DNA of 64,000 nucleotides, taken from Sorghum bicolor (Eukaryota > Streptophyta > Magnoliopsida > Poales > Poaceae). The stretch lies in NCBI RefSeq assembly GCF_000003195.3, contig NC_012878.2, positions 16,902,641 to 16,966,640 of the forward strand, given 5' to 3'. A program made the translations under genes and the position numbers. Under the pieces are notes generated by a model. The model worked only from the letters and a program-made list of their open reading frames with translations. It was not told where the DNA came from and searched no databases. Each line of letters begins with the position of its first letter. Position 1 is the stretch's first letter. Shown piece after piece: positions 34,219 to 45,960 of the stretch.

Positions 34219-34968
34219 GCCCCTCACTCCGACGGTGGAAGAACCGCTGACTGGCTGCGTCGTGGAGGAAAATTAGATTAGGATGGGGAGGGCATGGGGG
34301 ACGGGGGTTAGGGGGCTTTGGGAATAGATTAGGTCGTGGTTTGATTAGGAAAGAGGGAAATTTAGTTTTGGGCACGCAAAATTGGCGCCCTGGGCGCATG
34401 GAAGGTTTGGCATATGCCAAATTTTTTAGTACAGTCTAAAGAATAATTACTAGATTTATATTTGATTTAACAAATAACTAGAAACATTTATAATTAACTT
34501 CAAAATATTAATAATAAAGCATAGTGTGAACCATATGGGCCCATCAAAGGCCATCAGCCTCGCCACACTCGATCGAAAGGGAGCGGGCAGAGCCAATGGC
34601 CCAACAGGCCCAATACAGTTCACGGTATGCCATAGGATTCTGTGAGAAGGAGTTCAAGTTGGACAGGAGAGCTTCACCTTTTAAGTTGATTGTTCTGTCC
34701 TTGAACTAGCGAGGTGGGACTAAAATTGGTAAGGAATGAGCGCCTGTGACCCCTTGGTGGTGTGTACCATCAGTATTGTGTAAATGGGCCGGCCCAGTTC
34801 GATTTGCCTATAACCTACCGAGCACCCGTGACACCATCCCCTTCCCTTCCGCTTCCCATTCCCCTTCCCATCCAATTGACCATTTGCAAGAGCCAGCAAA
34901 GAGAGGCGACGGGGGCGAGGTAGAGGGAGCAAGGCGTGGCGGTGACGGCGGATTCGCCGGCGTCGAAG
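34219..34968. promoter_or_regulatory. Divergent promoter region between the TnpA-like gene and the plus-strand gene
   Basis: About 750 bp separates two divergent start codons (34218 minus, 34969 plus). It contains GGCCCA-type boxes at 34596-34612 and a palindromic ATGGGCCGGCCCA at 34784-34796. These resemble site II elements of plant housekeeping promoters. No exon is seen here. Which boxes act on which gene cannot be told from sequence. Confidence 0.45.
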
Positions 34969-36358
34969 ATGGCCCACGGCAGGCGCGGCCACAACTCTCG
35001 GACCCAAGCGCGGAACAACCTCGGCCAGTTCTCCCCCGAGCCGGTCGTGGTCACGGTCACGGACTCCGACTCCAACAACGACTCTGGCTCGTACCTTGAC
35101 TCCGACTCTGACCGTGACCTCAACGTCAATGAGGCGATAGAGACAACAGCTGTGAAGAAGATGGTATGTTTTAGGGTTACACATTTGTCGGCCTAGTTGC
35201 GATTTAGGGTTTGAATGGGGGATTTAGGGACAAATTTAGTTTGAATGAGGGATTTAGGGACAACATCATCGGGAAATATTCTATCATATTATGTCATTAG
35301 GACAAGTTTGGTTTGAATGGGGGATTTAGGGACAAAAATTCAATCATCGGGAAATATTCTATCATATTCTATCATATTGTTACGCCGTTGATTATCATTG
35401 GCTTGGCTTAAAGCTTCTGTTGTTGATGCCATAAGAATTTGTGAGCAAATGCTTTTGTTTGACCTTAGTTATGTTTCATTTGATCAGGGAGACTCGAACA
35501 TATGAGCACTACGAGAGAACTGAATTCTGTCATCATATAACTAGGAAAATGCCTACCTTACTCTTCAAGTAGATGTTACCTAGAAGTCCCAATCATGATG
35601 TGAATGCTTGTAAAATTGAACTGGTGTTTCTATAAATATGATTTAGGGTTACACATGGTACACATATGTACTTAACAGATTTTTTTCCTTCTAATTTCAA
35701 GGCTCTAGGAGCGGCGTCCGGCTCCAAAAGGGCATGCTGCAACACCAACAAGATGGCTCCAGGAGCAGCGTCCGGGTCCAAAAGGGCATGCTGCACCGCC
35801 AACAAGAAGGCTCCAGGGTCCGTTGTCAAGAAGGCCAAAGGGGTAAAATCTGTAGAAGAAATTTTAATTTGCTGCTAACACTCCTCTACTTATTTAAGCA
35901 CTAGTATAATGCCCGTGGTAACACTACGGTTTTATATCTAAAACACACATAAAAATAATCAATGATTTTGTTCCATATTTTAACTTTTACACAATTGTAT
36001 TTGAGCATGTATACAATCCAGAAACACTTATGCATGTCAATATATAGTAAAGTTATTTCTCGAATTAACCATCTAAGTTACATTCTGCCTAAGTCCTTAA
36101 TCATGACTAAGTCTTGAACCATGACTTGGAGATTTTTAGAGAAGCCATCAAACATTCATCTTACTAATTTATTCCAAACAGACCAGCAAGCCATCATCTT
36201 TCGACAGTGATATGTCGTCTTATGCTTTCTACACCGACCCAAGCTATGACAGCTCCGATGACCTGACTGACTTATTTGAGAAGGCAATGGAGGACATTGA
36301 CAAGAGGATCGATAAGCTGTACCGTACTGTCAAGAAGAGGTTTTTTCCAAATGACTAG
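34969..36358 (+). CDS. Unrecognised three-exon gene inside the CACTA element, about 170 residues
   Basis: Exon 1 is 34969-35163 (MAHGRRGHNSRTQARN, good ATG context), exon 2 is 35702-35842 and exon 3 is 36182-36358, ending in TAG. Each junction has GT and AG, each exon is a multiple of three in length, and the frame is open across all three: 65, 47 and 58 codons. Exon 1 encodes a basic start followed by an acidic Asp/Ser run (DSDSNNDSG). Exon 2 contains two copies of an 18-residue repeat around ASGSKRACC. Exon 3 is acidic then basic, with FEKAMEDIDKRIDKLYRTV, likely helical. I do not recognise the protein. It is on the strand opposite to both transposase genes, so it is more likely a captured host gene or an accessory gene than part of the transposase. 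An aataaataaa signal follows near 36513. Confidence 0.6.
35211..35375 (+). repeat. Local repeat in intron 1
   Basis: The phrase gggggatttagggacaa recurs at about 35217, 35250 and 35319, and cgggaaatattctatcat occurs twice. This is a small tandem duplication within the intron. Confidence 0.6.
35702..35815 (+). repeat. 54-bp tandem duplication in exon 2
   Basis: Two consecutive 54-bp copies encode GAASGSKRACCNTNKMAP and a close variant; a third partial copy begins gctccaggg. The length is a multiple of three, so the frame is kept. Confidence 0.8.
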
Positions 36359-37242
36359 ACTGCATTGTGAAGCGCAACATGTCCAGCTAGTGCATGCATG
36401 GTGTAGTAGTGCATGCTAAGTTAGGCTATGCTGGTTCCTGGTGATGCAGATAGTGCATTCTCTTTTGGTGTAGTTCCTGGTGCATGGTGATGCAGACTTA
36501 TCTTTTTGTGTAAATAAATAAATGTTAGGAAATGAAAAGACTTGTCTGATGGGGATCAGTAGAACTATGTCATTTTAAGTTATTAGTTTTCAAAACCTAA
36601 TGTAGTGTTTGGCTACTGAGTTGTATGTGACTTGCTTGGACCTAATATATATAAGGCAAATGAGTTGCTTGGACCTAATATTTCTTTGCTTTGTGTGTTG
36701 CCTATGTGTCTGACTTGCTCAAAGTTTTGGATGTTAGTTTTTGTGAGGTTTAGACTTTACTGTTGGCATACTCTTGTTTGTAGTTGTGTTAAAAGACAGG
36801 GGCGTGGCCCTATAGTTCAAAAAAAATATTTGTTAATATGTATGAACTGTGCATAATAAAAGAAACACTGAAAGGAGGGACGACTCCATCAAAAATTTTA
36901 GTGTTCAATTCAAAAATAATAGTGCTTAATTAAAAAATGATAGTTCATGTCTACTGAAATACAAATTTCTCTCAAAACACTGAAAGCATCCACATAGGGA
37001 TCAAAGAAATAGAAAAAGCTAAATCATTTATCAAAAAAGATCATCATCTGAATCATCTCTCAAAACACTGAAAGAAGGGACGACTCCATCATTTATATAA
37101 GTGTCATCTAGGTCTTCGTCTTCATCAAGGAAATCGTGTTCAGGTTAGGCATTGCTGTTGCAAGAGCATGCTCAATAATAGAAGCTTGAACAGTAACCCC
37201 ATCAAGGCCAGACGTACTCCAAGTCATGACATCTCCAATTTG
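36359..37242. other. Spacer between the plus-strand gene and the tnp2 gene
   Basis: The two genes converge here. The region has AT-rich 3' sequence of the plus-strand gene and, near 37075-37240 on the minus strand, decayed acidic coding sequence continuing the transposase C-terminus after a TAG at about 37240. Confidence 0.45.
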
Positions 37243-40200
37243 CTATTGAACATTCATATCTCCCACACCTACATCAACTGAGTCCAGATCAAGCTCCATG
37301 TTGTCACTACCTTCACCTTGAGGCATGGAAAACAAGTTTCTAGGCTGCACTCTGAGGACACTACACCAATCTGGTTTATCTGGGTATTTTGCATAGAAGA
37401 CTTGCTCGGCCTGTATGCTCAAGATATAAGGTTCATCTTTATACCTGAACCTAGTGGTATTAATATCTATGACCCCATATCGATCCTTATGGTACCCTCT
37501 TGATCTACTTGTACTTGCTGCAGGGATATCAAACCAAACGCACTGAAACAACATTACTTTTGACCAGGAAAATCAAGGCATATGATTTTCTTAAGCACGC
37601 CATACCAGCCCATGTCACCTGTACTTGCATCGCCTTTCACAAATACACCACTGTTTTGAGTAGTTAAGCAGTTCTCTACGGAAGAAACCCGAAATAGGAA
37701 GCCATTGACCAAGCACCTGTTGAACACACGAGCCCGACGGTCCGGACCACGAGATAGATAATAAATCATGTCATCAATTTTCCCTTGTGCACGCAATGTG
37801 ATGGTCTGCAGTTATCAAATTTTTTTAAAAAAATATAAGGGATAAATTATATAGACAAAATAAGGATAACAAATTTAATATATATAAGGCCGACTCACTT
37901 TATGCTCAAACCATGATACAAACTCCTGTTTGTGTCTTTTATCATCCTGCCGAGTGTTTGATTTCTTCAGCTCATCCATATGCTCACTTTCCATAAAAAA
38001 TGAAAATACGTTAAATAAATATGAAAATATATGTAAACAAATTTTATAGCTTACTGTACATATGAAATAAATAAATATGAAAATATATAAAAACAAATAT
38101 AGCTTACTTTATTNNNNNNNNNNNNNNNNNNNNNNNNNNNNNNNNNNNNNNNNNNNNNNNNNNNNNNNNNNNNNNNNNNNNNNNNNNNNNNNNNNNNNNN
38201 NNNNNNNNNNNNNNNNNNNNNNNNNNNNNNNNNNNNNNNNNNNNNNNNNNNNNNNNNNNNNNNNNNNNNNNNNNNNNNNNNNNNNNNNNNNNNNNNNNNN
38301 NNNNNNNNNNNNNNNNNNNNNNNNNNNNNNNNNNNNNNNNNNNNNNNNNNNNNNNNNNNNNNNNNNNNNNNNNNNNNNNNNNNNNNNNNNNNNNNCACTA
38401 CCAGCGGCGCTATCATGTCGTTCTGGACAATTTAGCTTGGTACTAATATTATCAAAGAAGAGAGAGCAAAATGTAATGCACTCTTCGGATATATACCCCT
38501 CTGCAATCGAACCTTCAGGGTGCGCTTTGTTCCTCACAAAGCCTTTAAGAGTACGGAGGTACCTCTCAACTGGATACATCCATCTATAACAAACCGGGCC
38601 TCCAAGTATAGCTTCATCAGCAAGATGAACTGGTAAGTGCATCATAATATCAAAAAAAGCGGGTGGAAAAATCATCTCGAGCCGACAAAGGGTTTCCCTA
38701 ATTGAAGTGCTTAGTTTTTCAATTTCTGTACGCTCCAACTCTTTTGAACATATTGAGTTAAAGAACCTACTTAGCTCAATCAATGTATCACCACATCTGC
38801 AGGCAATATGTTGCGCACCACTAAGGGCAACAGTTTTTGCAAGATGATGTGGAGCTCATGAGTTTTAAGTCCAGAAACCTTGCAACCACTGACGTCTACA
38901 CATCTTCTAATATTTGCAGCATAACCATCAGGGAACTTCACTCCATGTAAAAATTTGCACAAATTTTCCTTGTCATCCTTACTTAGCGAGTACAATGCTG
39001 GTGGCAAAGTGTACTTACCCTTTTCGAGCACTAGATGCTGATCTTGCCTAATACCCAAATGTTGCATATCAAGTCGAGCCTTCTCACTGTCCTTATCTTT
39101 ACCTTGTAATTCCAACAAAGTCCCGAGTATGCTCTCACAAATGTTCTTCTCAATATGCATGACATCCAAATTATGTCGTACAAGTAATGATTGCCAGTAA
39201 GGAAGCTGAAAGAAAATACTCTTTTTCCTCAAGTTGTGCCACCTATTTTCTTCCTCATGTTGCTTCCTTTTCCTTGTATCATTCCCAAATTTCACTTGCT
39301 CGAAACTCTCAAAGTCGCGCAGGACTTGCTCACCAGTGAGCGGCACAGGAGCTTCCCTGGTTTCAACCTTATTATTGAAGCTCACCTTGTTCCTTCGCCA
39401 CTTGTGGTTCTTTGGCAGAAATCGGCGATGTTCCATGTAGCAATGCTTTGATCCATATTTTAACCACAAGTAATCAGTATTCCTATGACAATAAGGGCAT
39501 GCAAATTTACCTTTTGTGCTCCAACCAGATAACATTGCATATGCAGGAAAATCATTAATTGTGCACAACAGAATTGCATGTAGAGTAAAGTTCTTCTTCT
39601 CCTTCTCATCCCATGTCTCAACTCCTTTAACCCACAGGTCATGTAGCTCATCAATTAGAGGTTGCAAATATACATCAATGTTCACTCCAGGAGATTTAGG
39701 CCCAGGTATCAACATGGACATCATCCAATAAGGTTGTTTCAAACACAACCAAGGAGGTAGGTTATAAGGAATCAATATCACAGGCCAACAAGTGTAATTA
39801 ACATTCAACATACCAAACGGATTGAAGCCATCCGATGCAAGTCCCAGACTAATATTATGTGGATCCGAAGCAAATTTCTTATACCTTTGATCGACGTGCT
39901 TCCATGCTGGCGAGTCTGCCGGGTGCCGCATTTTCCCATCACTGATCAATTCTTCCTTGTGCCACCGCATCAATGATGATGTTTCCTCTGACATATATAA
40001 TCTTTGCAATCTAGGAACAAGTGGAAAATACCTTAGAATATTGCAAGGAGTGCGCTTCTTTGGTCCACCACTTTCACTAGACTCGTTAGTGTCATCCTTC
40101 TTCCACCTACTCTCATGACATATGGGACATGTGTCCTTATCGGCAAATGGTCCACGAAATAACACACAATCATTCACACAAGCATCAATCTTAACATATG

Positions 40201-40842
40201 TGAGGCCAAGGTCGTGAATAATCTTCTGTGCTTTCTTGATAGTGTCAGGGAGACAATGTCCCGGGGGTAGTGCATCCGAGAACAACTTAAGTGTTTGCTC
40301 TGCATTCTCATTATTCCATCCACCCATGCACTTAAGTTGAAAGAGCCTAACCATGAATGAAACCTTGCTAAGATTGGAGCAACCTGGATACAGCTCTTGT
40401 TGTGCTTCTTTCAACAATTCAAAGAATTTCTTTGCACTCTCATTTGGTTCTTCATCATTACCACTGTTTGCACCCCTAATTAACGCAGACACAGATTGCT
40501 CGCACATGATGCATCATCTCTTGTGACTGCTAGATCCCTATTATCATTGCAAGGTTCAGCTTTAGCTTTCTCTTTGACAAAGATCTCATCAAACCCTTTA
40601 GTTAGCAATTCCATTTGAACCTCTTTTTTTGTCTTGTACACGACGTTACGACACCTTGAACATGGACATGGTGCAGTTTCAGATGCATAGGTACCTTCAA
40701 AAATAGTACTAATCAATTTCTCGAGACCATCTTGCCACTCAGCGGTTGACGGAGACAACAACATCCATTGCCAATCATCATCACGTGCCATTGATTCAAT
40801 ATTCCAAATATATCGAGATTGATTTTCCTGTAACATGTTCAT
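37243..40842 (-). pseudogene. tnp2-type CACTA transposase (TnpD-like), frameshifted and gapped
   Basis: On the minus strand the gene begins near 40842 with a transposase-associated zinc-like segment (PCPCSRCRN). It shifts frame near 40507 and then gives a long tnp2 domain to 38780: VNDCVLFRGPF with CPICHESRWK, then LASDGFNPFG and GVNIDVYLQPLIDEL. WHNLRKKSIFFQLPYW and LDVMHIEKNI follow. A second shift at about 38783 leads to a DUF4218-type part (IFPPAFFDIMMHL, GGPVCYRWMYP). The gap of N follows, then EFVSWFEHKV and a DUF4216-type part (VWFDIP) ending at 37243. This protein is the catalytic transposase that cuts at the CACTA ends. At least two frameshifts and a terminal TAG suggest inactivity, although assembly error near the gap cannot be excluded. 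Confidence 0.88.
38114..38395. other. Assembly gap
   Basis: A run of 282 N. It lies within the transposase gene, so part of the DUF4218 region is unread. Confidence 1.
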
Positions 40843-40929
40843 TAATGGGATCAGGCAAATTAATTTATGTAAAAAATAACATAGAAAGTTGCAACCAATT
40901 TTATTTTACTTCAATATATATAAAATATA

Positions 40930-40960
<31 letters not shown>

Positions 40961-41470
40961 CAATGCGTGCATGCATACACATACTTGCTGATACTCTGCG
41001 ATTGTTGGTGATGGTTGCTGCCCTCAGTTTCTCGATGCTAGCTGCAGGGAAGGACGTCCACGGACGGAAGGCCTGCAGTTCCTCGACACTAGCTGCAGGA
41101 AGGGCAGGGGACGGATCAAGAGTCGTTAGGGCATTGTGCTGGCTTTCGCTACTGCAGGGGGGCGATCAAGATCGAGTTAGGGCGGCATACCTGTATTGCT
41201 GACCTGCGATCTCTCCTGTGAGAGGGACGTCGATGGAGCTCTGCGTGGCGGCGTGGCACGGCCAGGGCAAGGATGAAGGGCAGGGGCGTCACCGGCGTGG
41301 CGCGGCCAGGGCAAGGATGAAGGGCGGCTGGCGTCAGGTCATGCGCGCCCCTATTGGAGTCCGACGTCTACTACACCATGAAGAGTTAATTAATTTTAGA
41401 TCTCTTTGTTTATAATATATATATTTACGTTCATTAATATAGTGTTTTCTGTTAGGTAAAGAAACAAACA
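40843..41470. other. Upstream region of the tnp2 gene
   Basis: Includes a TA dinucleotide run at about 40929-40951 and a GC-rich stretch (41000-41340) with a duplicated phrase (gcgtggc...ggccagggcaaggatgaaggg at about 41247-41282 and 41297-41325). No convincing gene; it may hold the promoter for the minus-strand transposase. Confidence 0.45.
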
Positions 41471-41476
41471 CATTGA

Positions 41477-41560
41477 GGTTCAACTGGTTATTGCAATCTA
41501 GTTAAATCAAAAGGTCTCAGGTTTGATTCCTGTAGGCTTAGTATTTTTCTTTACTTTTTT
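41477..41560 (+). ncRNA. tRNA-like Pol III module (possible SINE head)
   Basis: GGTTCAACTGG (41478-41488) resembles an A box. About 35 bases later GGTTTGATTCC (41520-41530) differs from the B box consensus GGTTCGAATCC at two positions. Runs of T follow (41546-41563) as a Pol III terminator. It does not fold into a full tRNA by eye. It sits just outside the right subterminal repeats of the CACTA element. Confidence 0.35.
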
Positions 41561-41579
41561 TCTTTTTGTCAAATAGTAG

Positions 41580-42165
41580 GTATTGCAACACTACAATTTT
41601 TAGTTGTAATATATATTTTTTGCAACGCAAGGTAGTATTACATACAACGAAATAAATTTGTTGCAACATATGTACACTATTGCAACCATCAACTAAAAAG
41701 CGTTGCAATATTATTTTACTATTGCAATGCCACAAGGAATCCTTGCAACGCAAAACATATCGTGGCAATAAAAGCCAATTCTTGCAACCACCAAATACAG
41801 CCATTGCAATATCGTTTTAGTATTGCAACACTAAAAGAACTCCCTGCAACACCATTTGCATCGTTGCAATAGTGGCCACTTGTTGCAACAACTCAAACAA
41901 AAACATTTCAATATTGTCTTAGTATTGCAATGCCAAAATAACTCTCCGCAACGCTAATCCAATCATGGCAATAGTCATAACGTATTGCAACCATTCTATA
42001 TTTGTTTGCGACAACAACCACTTATTGCAACGACCATCATACTTTTTGCTACGACACAATTTTGGTGGCAACAATCCCATCTATCGCAACCAAGAATGAA
42101 AATGGTTGCGAGAACAACACCTTTCGCAACCAAATCTCGCTGTTGCACTAAAAAATGGTTGCATT
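41580..42165. repeat. Right subterminal repeats of CACTA C1
   Basis: Many copies of attgcaac, cgttgcaata and ttgcaacg in both orientations, mirroring the left end but without a strict period. Confidence 0.8.
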
Positions 42166-42188
42166 AGGGTTAGAAGTTAGTAGTTGGA

Positions 42189-43660
42189 GGAAGACAGAGC
42201 TCCGTCCCCTACTCTGGTTGAAGAAAGCAGGCCCCCAACTCCAACCCCAGTGGAGGCTCCCACACAGGAGGGCTCCCCTAGCCGGGGTAAGGGTCCTATG
42301 ATACCTGTTACCATGGCTGGGGGTAGCACGGAGGGCGAGGAGGCTCAGGCGGCCTCCGATGACGAAGTGGAGGAAATCCACGGACGTCCCCGTGATGGTC
42401 GCCAACACATTTACGTATGGCGCCAGCGTGGGGACCACTGGGTTGGCCACGAGGGTGGAGTGCGCTGCCAAGCAGCTCGTCAATGAAGTTAAGGTGAGTG
42501 GTCTTATGCTCTGCTGGGGTATATATACCATGATTTGTTCACTATGTGGTATGTTTGATTTCCGCAGGACGCCATGAAAACGGCGAAGTACCAGAAAAGG
42601 TGGTTCGACCAAATTGAGGGCGTGGTCGCCGAGAACAAGGCCCTGACCGCGGAGGTGGACCACCTTTGGCTAGAGGCCGAAAGGGAGGCGGCCGAGAGGG
42701 CGGCTCAAGAAGAGCGTCTGTTGGACCTGACTCGGCGACTAGCCGATAAGGACCATGAGAAGAGGGGTAAGTGATCTAAGTAGTTGCAGTTAACCACGTG
42801 ATGGGTTTTGATGACAAACAATTATTACTTCAGGTCTGGAGGAGGAGATCGAGCGTCTTCAAAAGGAGAGAGACCAGCTCGACCAGTAGTGTGCCTGTGC
42901 GCTGGAAAGCGAGCGCAAGGTCGGCGAGCAGCTAAAGACCAGGAGTCGGGAGCTAGCTGGTAGGATCTGTTTTGTCCTTTTTGACCATGAAGTAGTTTTT
43001 TTATATATTGCCATAGCATGTTGCTGACTGTTAGCTTTCTTTTTTCCTTGAAATTGTTCATAGTGCTTAAAGCCAACGCCAAGAAGCACGTCGAAGACCT
43101 GGTCAAAGACTGGGACTCCTGGAAGACGAATTGCATAAAGCTCTGGAAAGGAGTTGCTCTGGTGCTGGATCTGATCAACCCCGAGCTTCCCGAGGACCAG
43201 CCCCGGGCACCGAGGTTAAACCCAGTCGAGAAGGCGCAACAAGCGTGGTGCTGGCTTCAGCATTTCGTCAAGGATGCCGTGGAGTTTGCTGGGGCGCATG
43301 TCCTTAGCATGGTGCGCGCCCATTACCCCCTGGTCGACCAGTCCCAGCTGGAAAGGGGGTACCCCAAGGAGGTCGGTCCGAAGGAGGCGGATGACCTTCA
43401 CGTCGGCCTGCTCGACCTGTCGTCGACTGTGATCAGCGACATAAACCTTTGCGGGACATCCACCCCCCTGAGGAGCCGGGGTCAGATAGGTCGGCGAGGG
43501 AGTTGTCGGGAGCATCGATTGCGGGAGATGGGCAATCGACGCTGCGGTCTCGACTAGCCAGGCACCGGTGGCCCCGACCCCTTCGACGGCGCAAGAGACC
43601 CACGCAGGCGAGCAGCCCGAGCAGTAGGTTCATAGAGTAGTCTGTAGAGATAGACTAGAG
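42189..43660 (+). pseudogene. Spliced accessory ORF of the Tat element, antisense to gag-pol
   Basis: Four exons can be followed: 42189-42493, 42568-42766, 42834-42959 and 43064 to about 43640. All have good GT/AG sites and phases 0, 1 and 1 that agree. Exon 1 is Pro/Glu-rich then shifts frame near 42380 before LATRVECAAKQLVNEV. Exons 2 and 3 form a coiled coil (ENKALTAEVDHL; LEEEIERLQKERDQ). Exon 4 has KHVEDLVKDWDSWK and WLQHFVKDAVEFAGAHVL. An aataaa is at 43707-43712. The layout matches the putative gypsy-type accessory ORFs of grass Tat elements, whose function is unknown. A TAG at 42887-42889 and the exon 1 frameshift break this copy, as does the CACTA insertion just upstream. Confidence 0.7.
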
Positions 43661-43966
43661 ACCGCACAGAGGTGTGTTTATTGTAAACTTTGTTTGTAAA
43701 GTTTTTAATAAAGTCTGAATTGGAGAACCATGGTTTTAAGCGCTGCAAATAAGTTTTCTGAGTGATGTATCACTGAATCGTGTCGAGTACTCTTGAGTGT
43801 TTTCATTACATGACTTGTCAAGGAAAGGTGTTGACCGTACTTGTCGAATATTCTGGATAGGTAGAAATATACGGCAAAAAAGACAAACTTTATTATTCAT
43901 TAGAAAAGAGATACAGGTAAGATGTACTGAAACTTAGGGGTAGAAACGTCGTAGTTTGTCTATGTG
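43661..43966. other. Spacer between accessory ORF and integrase end
   Basis: About 300 bp holding the 3' end of the accessory transcript (aataaa at 43707) and untranslated sequence after the integrase stop. No gene. Confidence 0.5.
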
Positions 43967-44767
43967 CTAGGAATTGGGTAGGCTTGTTCCGTCTGGGTGA
44001 GCCAGTCTATAAGAGGTAGGACGTGTGACCTCGGTGACCACAAAAGGCCCCTCCCATGGCCTAGATAGCTTGTGCATTCCTTCCTGGCTTGTTTTCCATT
44101 TGAGTACCAGATCACCGACCACGAAGGAGCGATCCTTGACGTGCTTGTTGTAGTATCGTCTCATGGCCTCGAGATACTTTGCTGCTCGAAGGCAGGAGGC
44201 CAACCATCGCTCTTCTGTGTAGTTGATTTCAAGTTCTCTAGCATGTTCTACTGAAGACAGGTCGTAATGCTCGACTCCTGGGGATCCGAAAGCTACGTCG
44301 GAGGGGAGCACTGCCTCAGCCCCATAAATCATAAAATAGGGGGATACACCCGTGTTCCGACTAGGCTGTGTTCGGAGACCCCAGACCGCTGCCGGTAACT
44401 CTTTCATCCAGTGCCCTGGTGCCCTGTCATTTTCTGTGTACAGCCTTTTCTTTAGAGCATCAATAATCATTCCATTAGCTCGCTCGACTTGACTGTTGGC
44501 CCGAGGATGGGCTACCGATATGTATTTTATGACTATGCCTCTGTCATCACAGAAGTCCTAGAATGTAGTGCCGGTGAACTGAGTGCCCAGGTCGGTGATT
44601 ATACTATTAGGAACCCCGAATCTATGTATGATTTGATTGAGGAATTCTACAGCCTTCTTGGAAGTTGCTTTGACCAGCGGCATGTACTTGATCAACTTGA
44701 AGAATTTGTCGATTAGCACAAACACGAATTTGAAATTGCCGGGGGCTAGTTTGAATGGCCCGATCAT
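43967..44767 (-). pseudogene. Tat integrase, second copy plus C-terminus
   Basis: The core includes FVFVLIDKFFKLIKYMPL and FGVPNSIITDLGTQFTG (second catalytic Asp). A TAG interrupts, and the frame then continues to ELPAAVWGLRTQPSRNTGVSP, the family-typical helix region, and a C-terminal SH3-like part (FVVGDLVLKWK) ending at 43967. The catalytic Glu falls in the short stretch around 44470-44510. The upstream portion through 44223 belongs to the tandem duplication, so only this copy is attached to the C-terminus. Confidence 0.75.
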
Positions 44768-45960
44768 GTCAAGACCCCAACAGGCTAATGGCCAAGACTA
44801 CGGAATCGTCTGGATCTCATGAGCAGGTACATGGGTCCGTTTGGCGAAGAACTGGCACCCTTCGCCATGCCGGACCAGTTTCTCGGCGTCGGCGACTGCG
44901 GTTGGCTGCTGAGAATGCCTTTTCGACCAGTGTTCTAGAGGCGGTGTGGTAGCCACAGGATCCAGCATGTATGTCATCTAGTAGCTTGATACCATTGTCT
45001 TGAGTTATGCATTTCAGCAAGACTTCTGAGTTTGCGTTCTTGCACATAAGTCTATCGTCGACTAGTATATAATTTCTGGAGCGCCGGATAAGACGCTCGT
45101 TCTACGTTTTGTCTTGAAGGCCCGAACCGTCCGAGTGGTACTTAATGAAAGGAGTGCGCCAGTCATTGCCACTGGCTGTCGGAGTGGCGTCCCCTACGAG
45201 CAGTGTCTCGTTGGGTGGCTTGTCGACCAGGTCCGATCCGATGCTTGGTGTATGAATGTCCTGAACAAAAACGTCTTGCGGAATCTGGACCTGGGATGAT
45301 CCTATCTTTGACAGCGCATCTGCTGCTTGATTCTTGTCTCGGACCACGTGTTTGTATTGTATGCCATAAAAATTTGATTCCCACCTCTGGATTTCTTTGT
45401 AGTACAGGTCCATCTTTTCATGAGTCGTGTCCCACTCCTTATTCAGCTGGTTGATGACCAGGGCAGAGTTGCCGTAGACGTAAAGGCGCTTGACCCCTAG
45501 TTCGATGGCCAGTCAGATGCCGTGCAGGCATGCTTCGTACTCAGCGATGTTGTTGGATGCTGGGAAGAGGATCCTAAGGACGTAGCGTAGCTTGTCCTTG
45601 TTTGGTCAAATGAAAAGGATTCCAGCGCCAGCTCCAGTGATGTTTAAAGACCCGTCAAAGAACATTGACCAGTGATCGAAGATATCTGGAGAGGGTGGTG
45701 CGTTGAGATCCGTCCATTCCACGATGAAGTCGACCAGGGCTTCAGACTTGACGGTTGTGCGACTTTGGAGATCCAAAGAAAATGGGCATAATTCCATGTC
45801 TCACTTTACAATTCTACCGTTGGCGTCCTTGTTGTGCAAGATGTCCCCCAATGGAAAACTCGTAGTAACTAAAACGTGATGGCCATCGAAGTAGTGCCTC
45901 AGCTTCCTTGAGGTAATTAAGATGGCATAGATTAATTTCTTTATCTGGGGATACCTAGTC
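44223..45960 (-). repeat. Tandem duplication in Tat pol, copy 1
   Basis: 1738 bp, repeated directly at 45961-47698 with about eight differences by eye. It covers the end of the first RNase H, the second RNase H and most of integrase. The junction carries a TTG microhomology (44223-44225, 45961-45963, 47699-47701). Confidence 0.95.

Larger units (their letters stand above)
26125..42185 (-). mobile_element. CACTA (En/Spm) DNA transposon, 16.06 kb (element C1)
   Basis: The left end is CACTACTAACTTCTA. The right end reads TAGAAGTTAGTAGTT, the exact inverse except that the last base is T where G is expected. GGA is duplicated outside. Both ends carry dense subterminal repeats built on CGTTGCAA and its complement (about 26157-27090 and 41580-42165). 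Inside are a tnp2-type transposase gene and a TnpA-like gene, both on the minus strand, and an unrelated small spliced gene on the plus strand. A sequencing gap (38114-38395) falls in the transposase. Both transposon genes carry damage, so this copy is probably not autonomous now. Confidence 0.88.

Noticed and set aside
34106..34420. Pro-rich minus-strand frame near 34106-34420 as a separate gene
   Set aside because: It overlaps exon 1 of the TnpA-like gene in another frame; the exon 1 frame joins the next exon in phase and this one does not.
41920..42170. Subterminal repeat arrays of the CACTA element as a CRISPR array
   Set aside because: The repeats are 8-10 bases, occur in both orientations and are irregularly spaced, in a plant genome.
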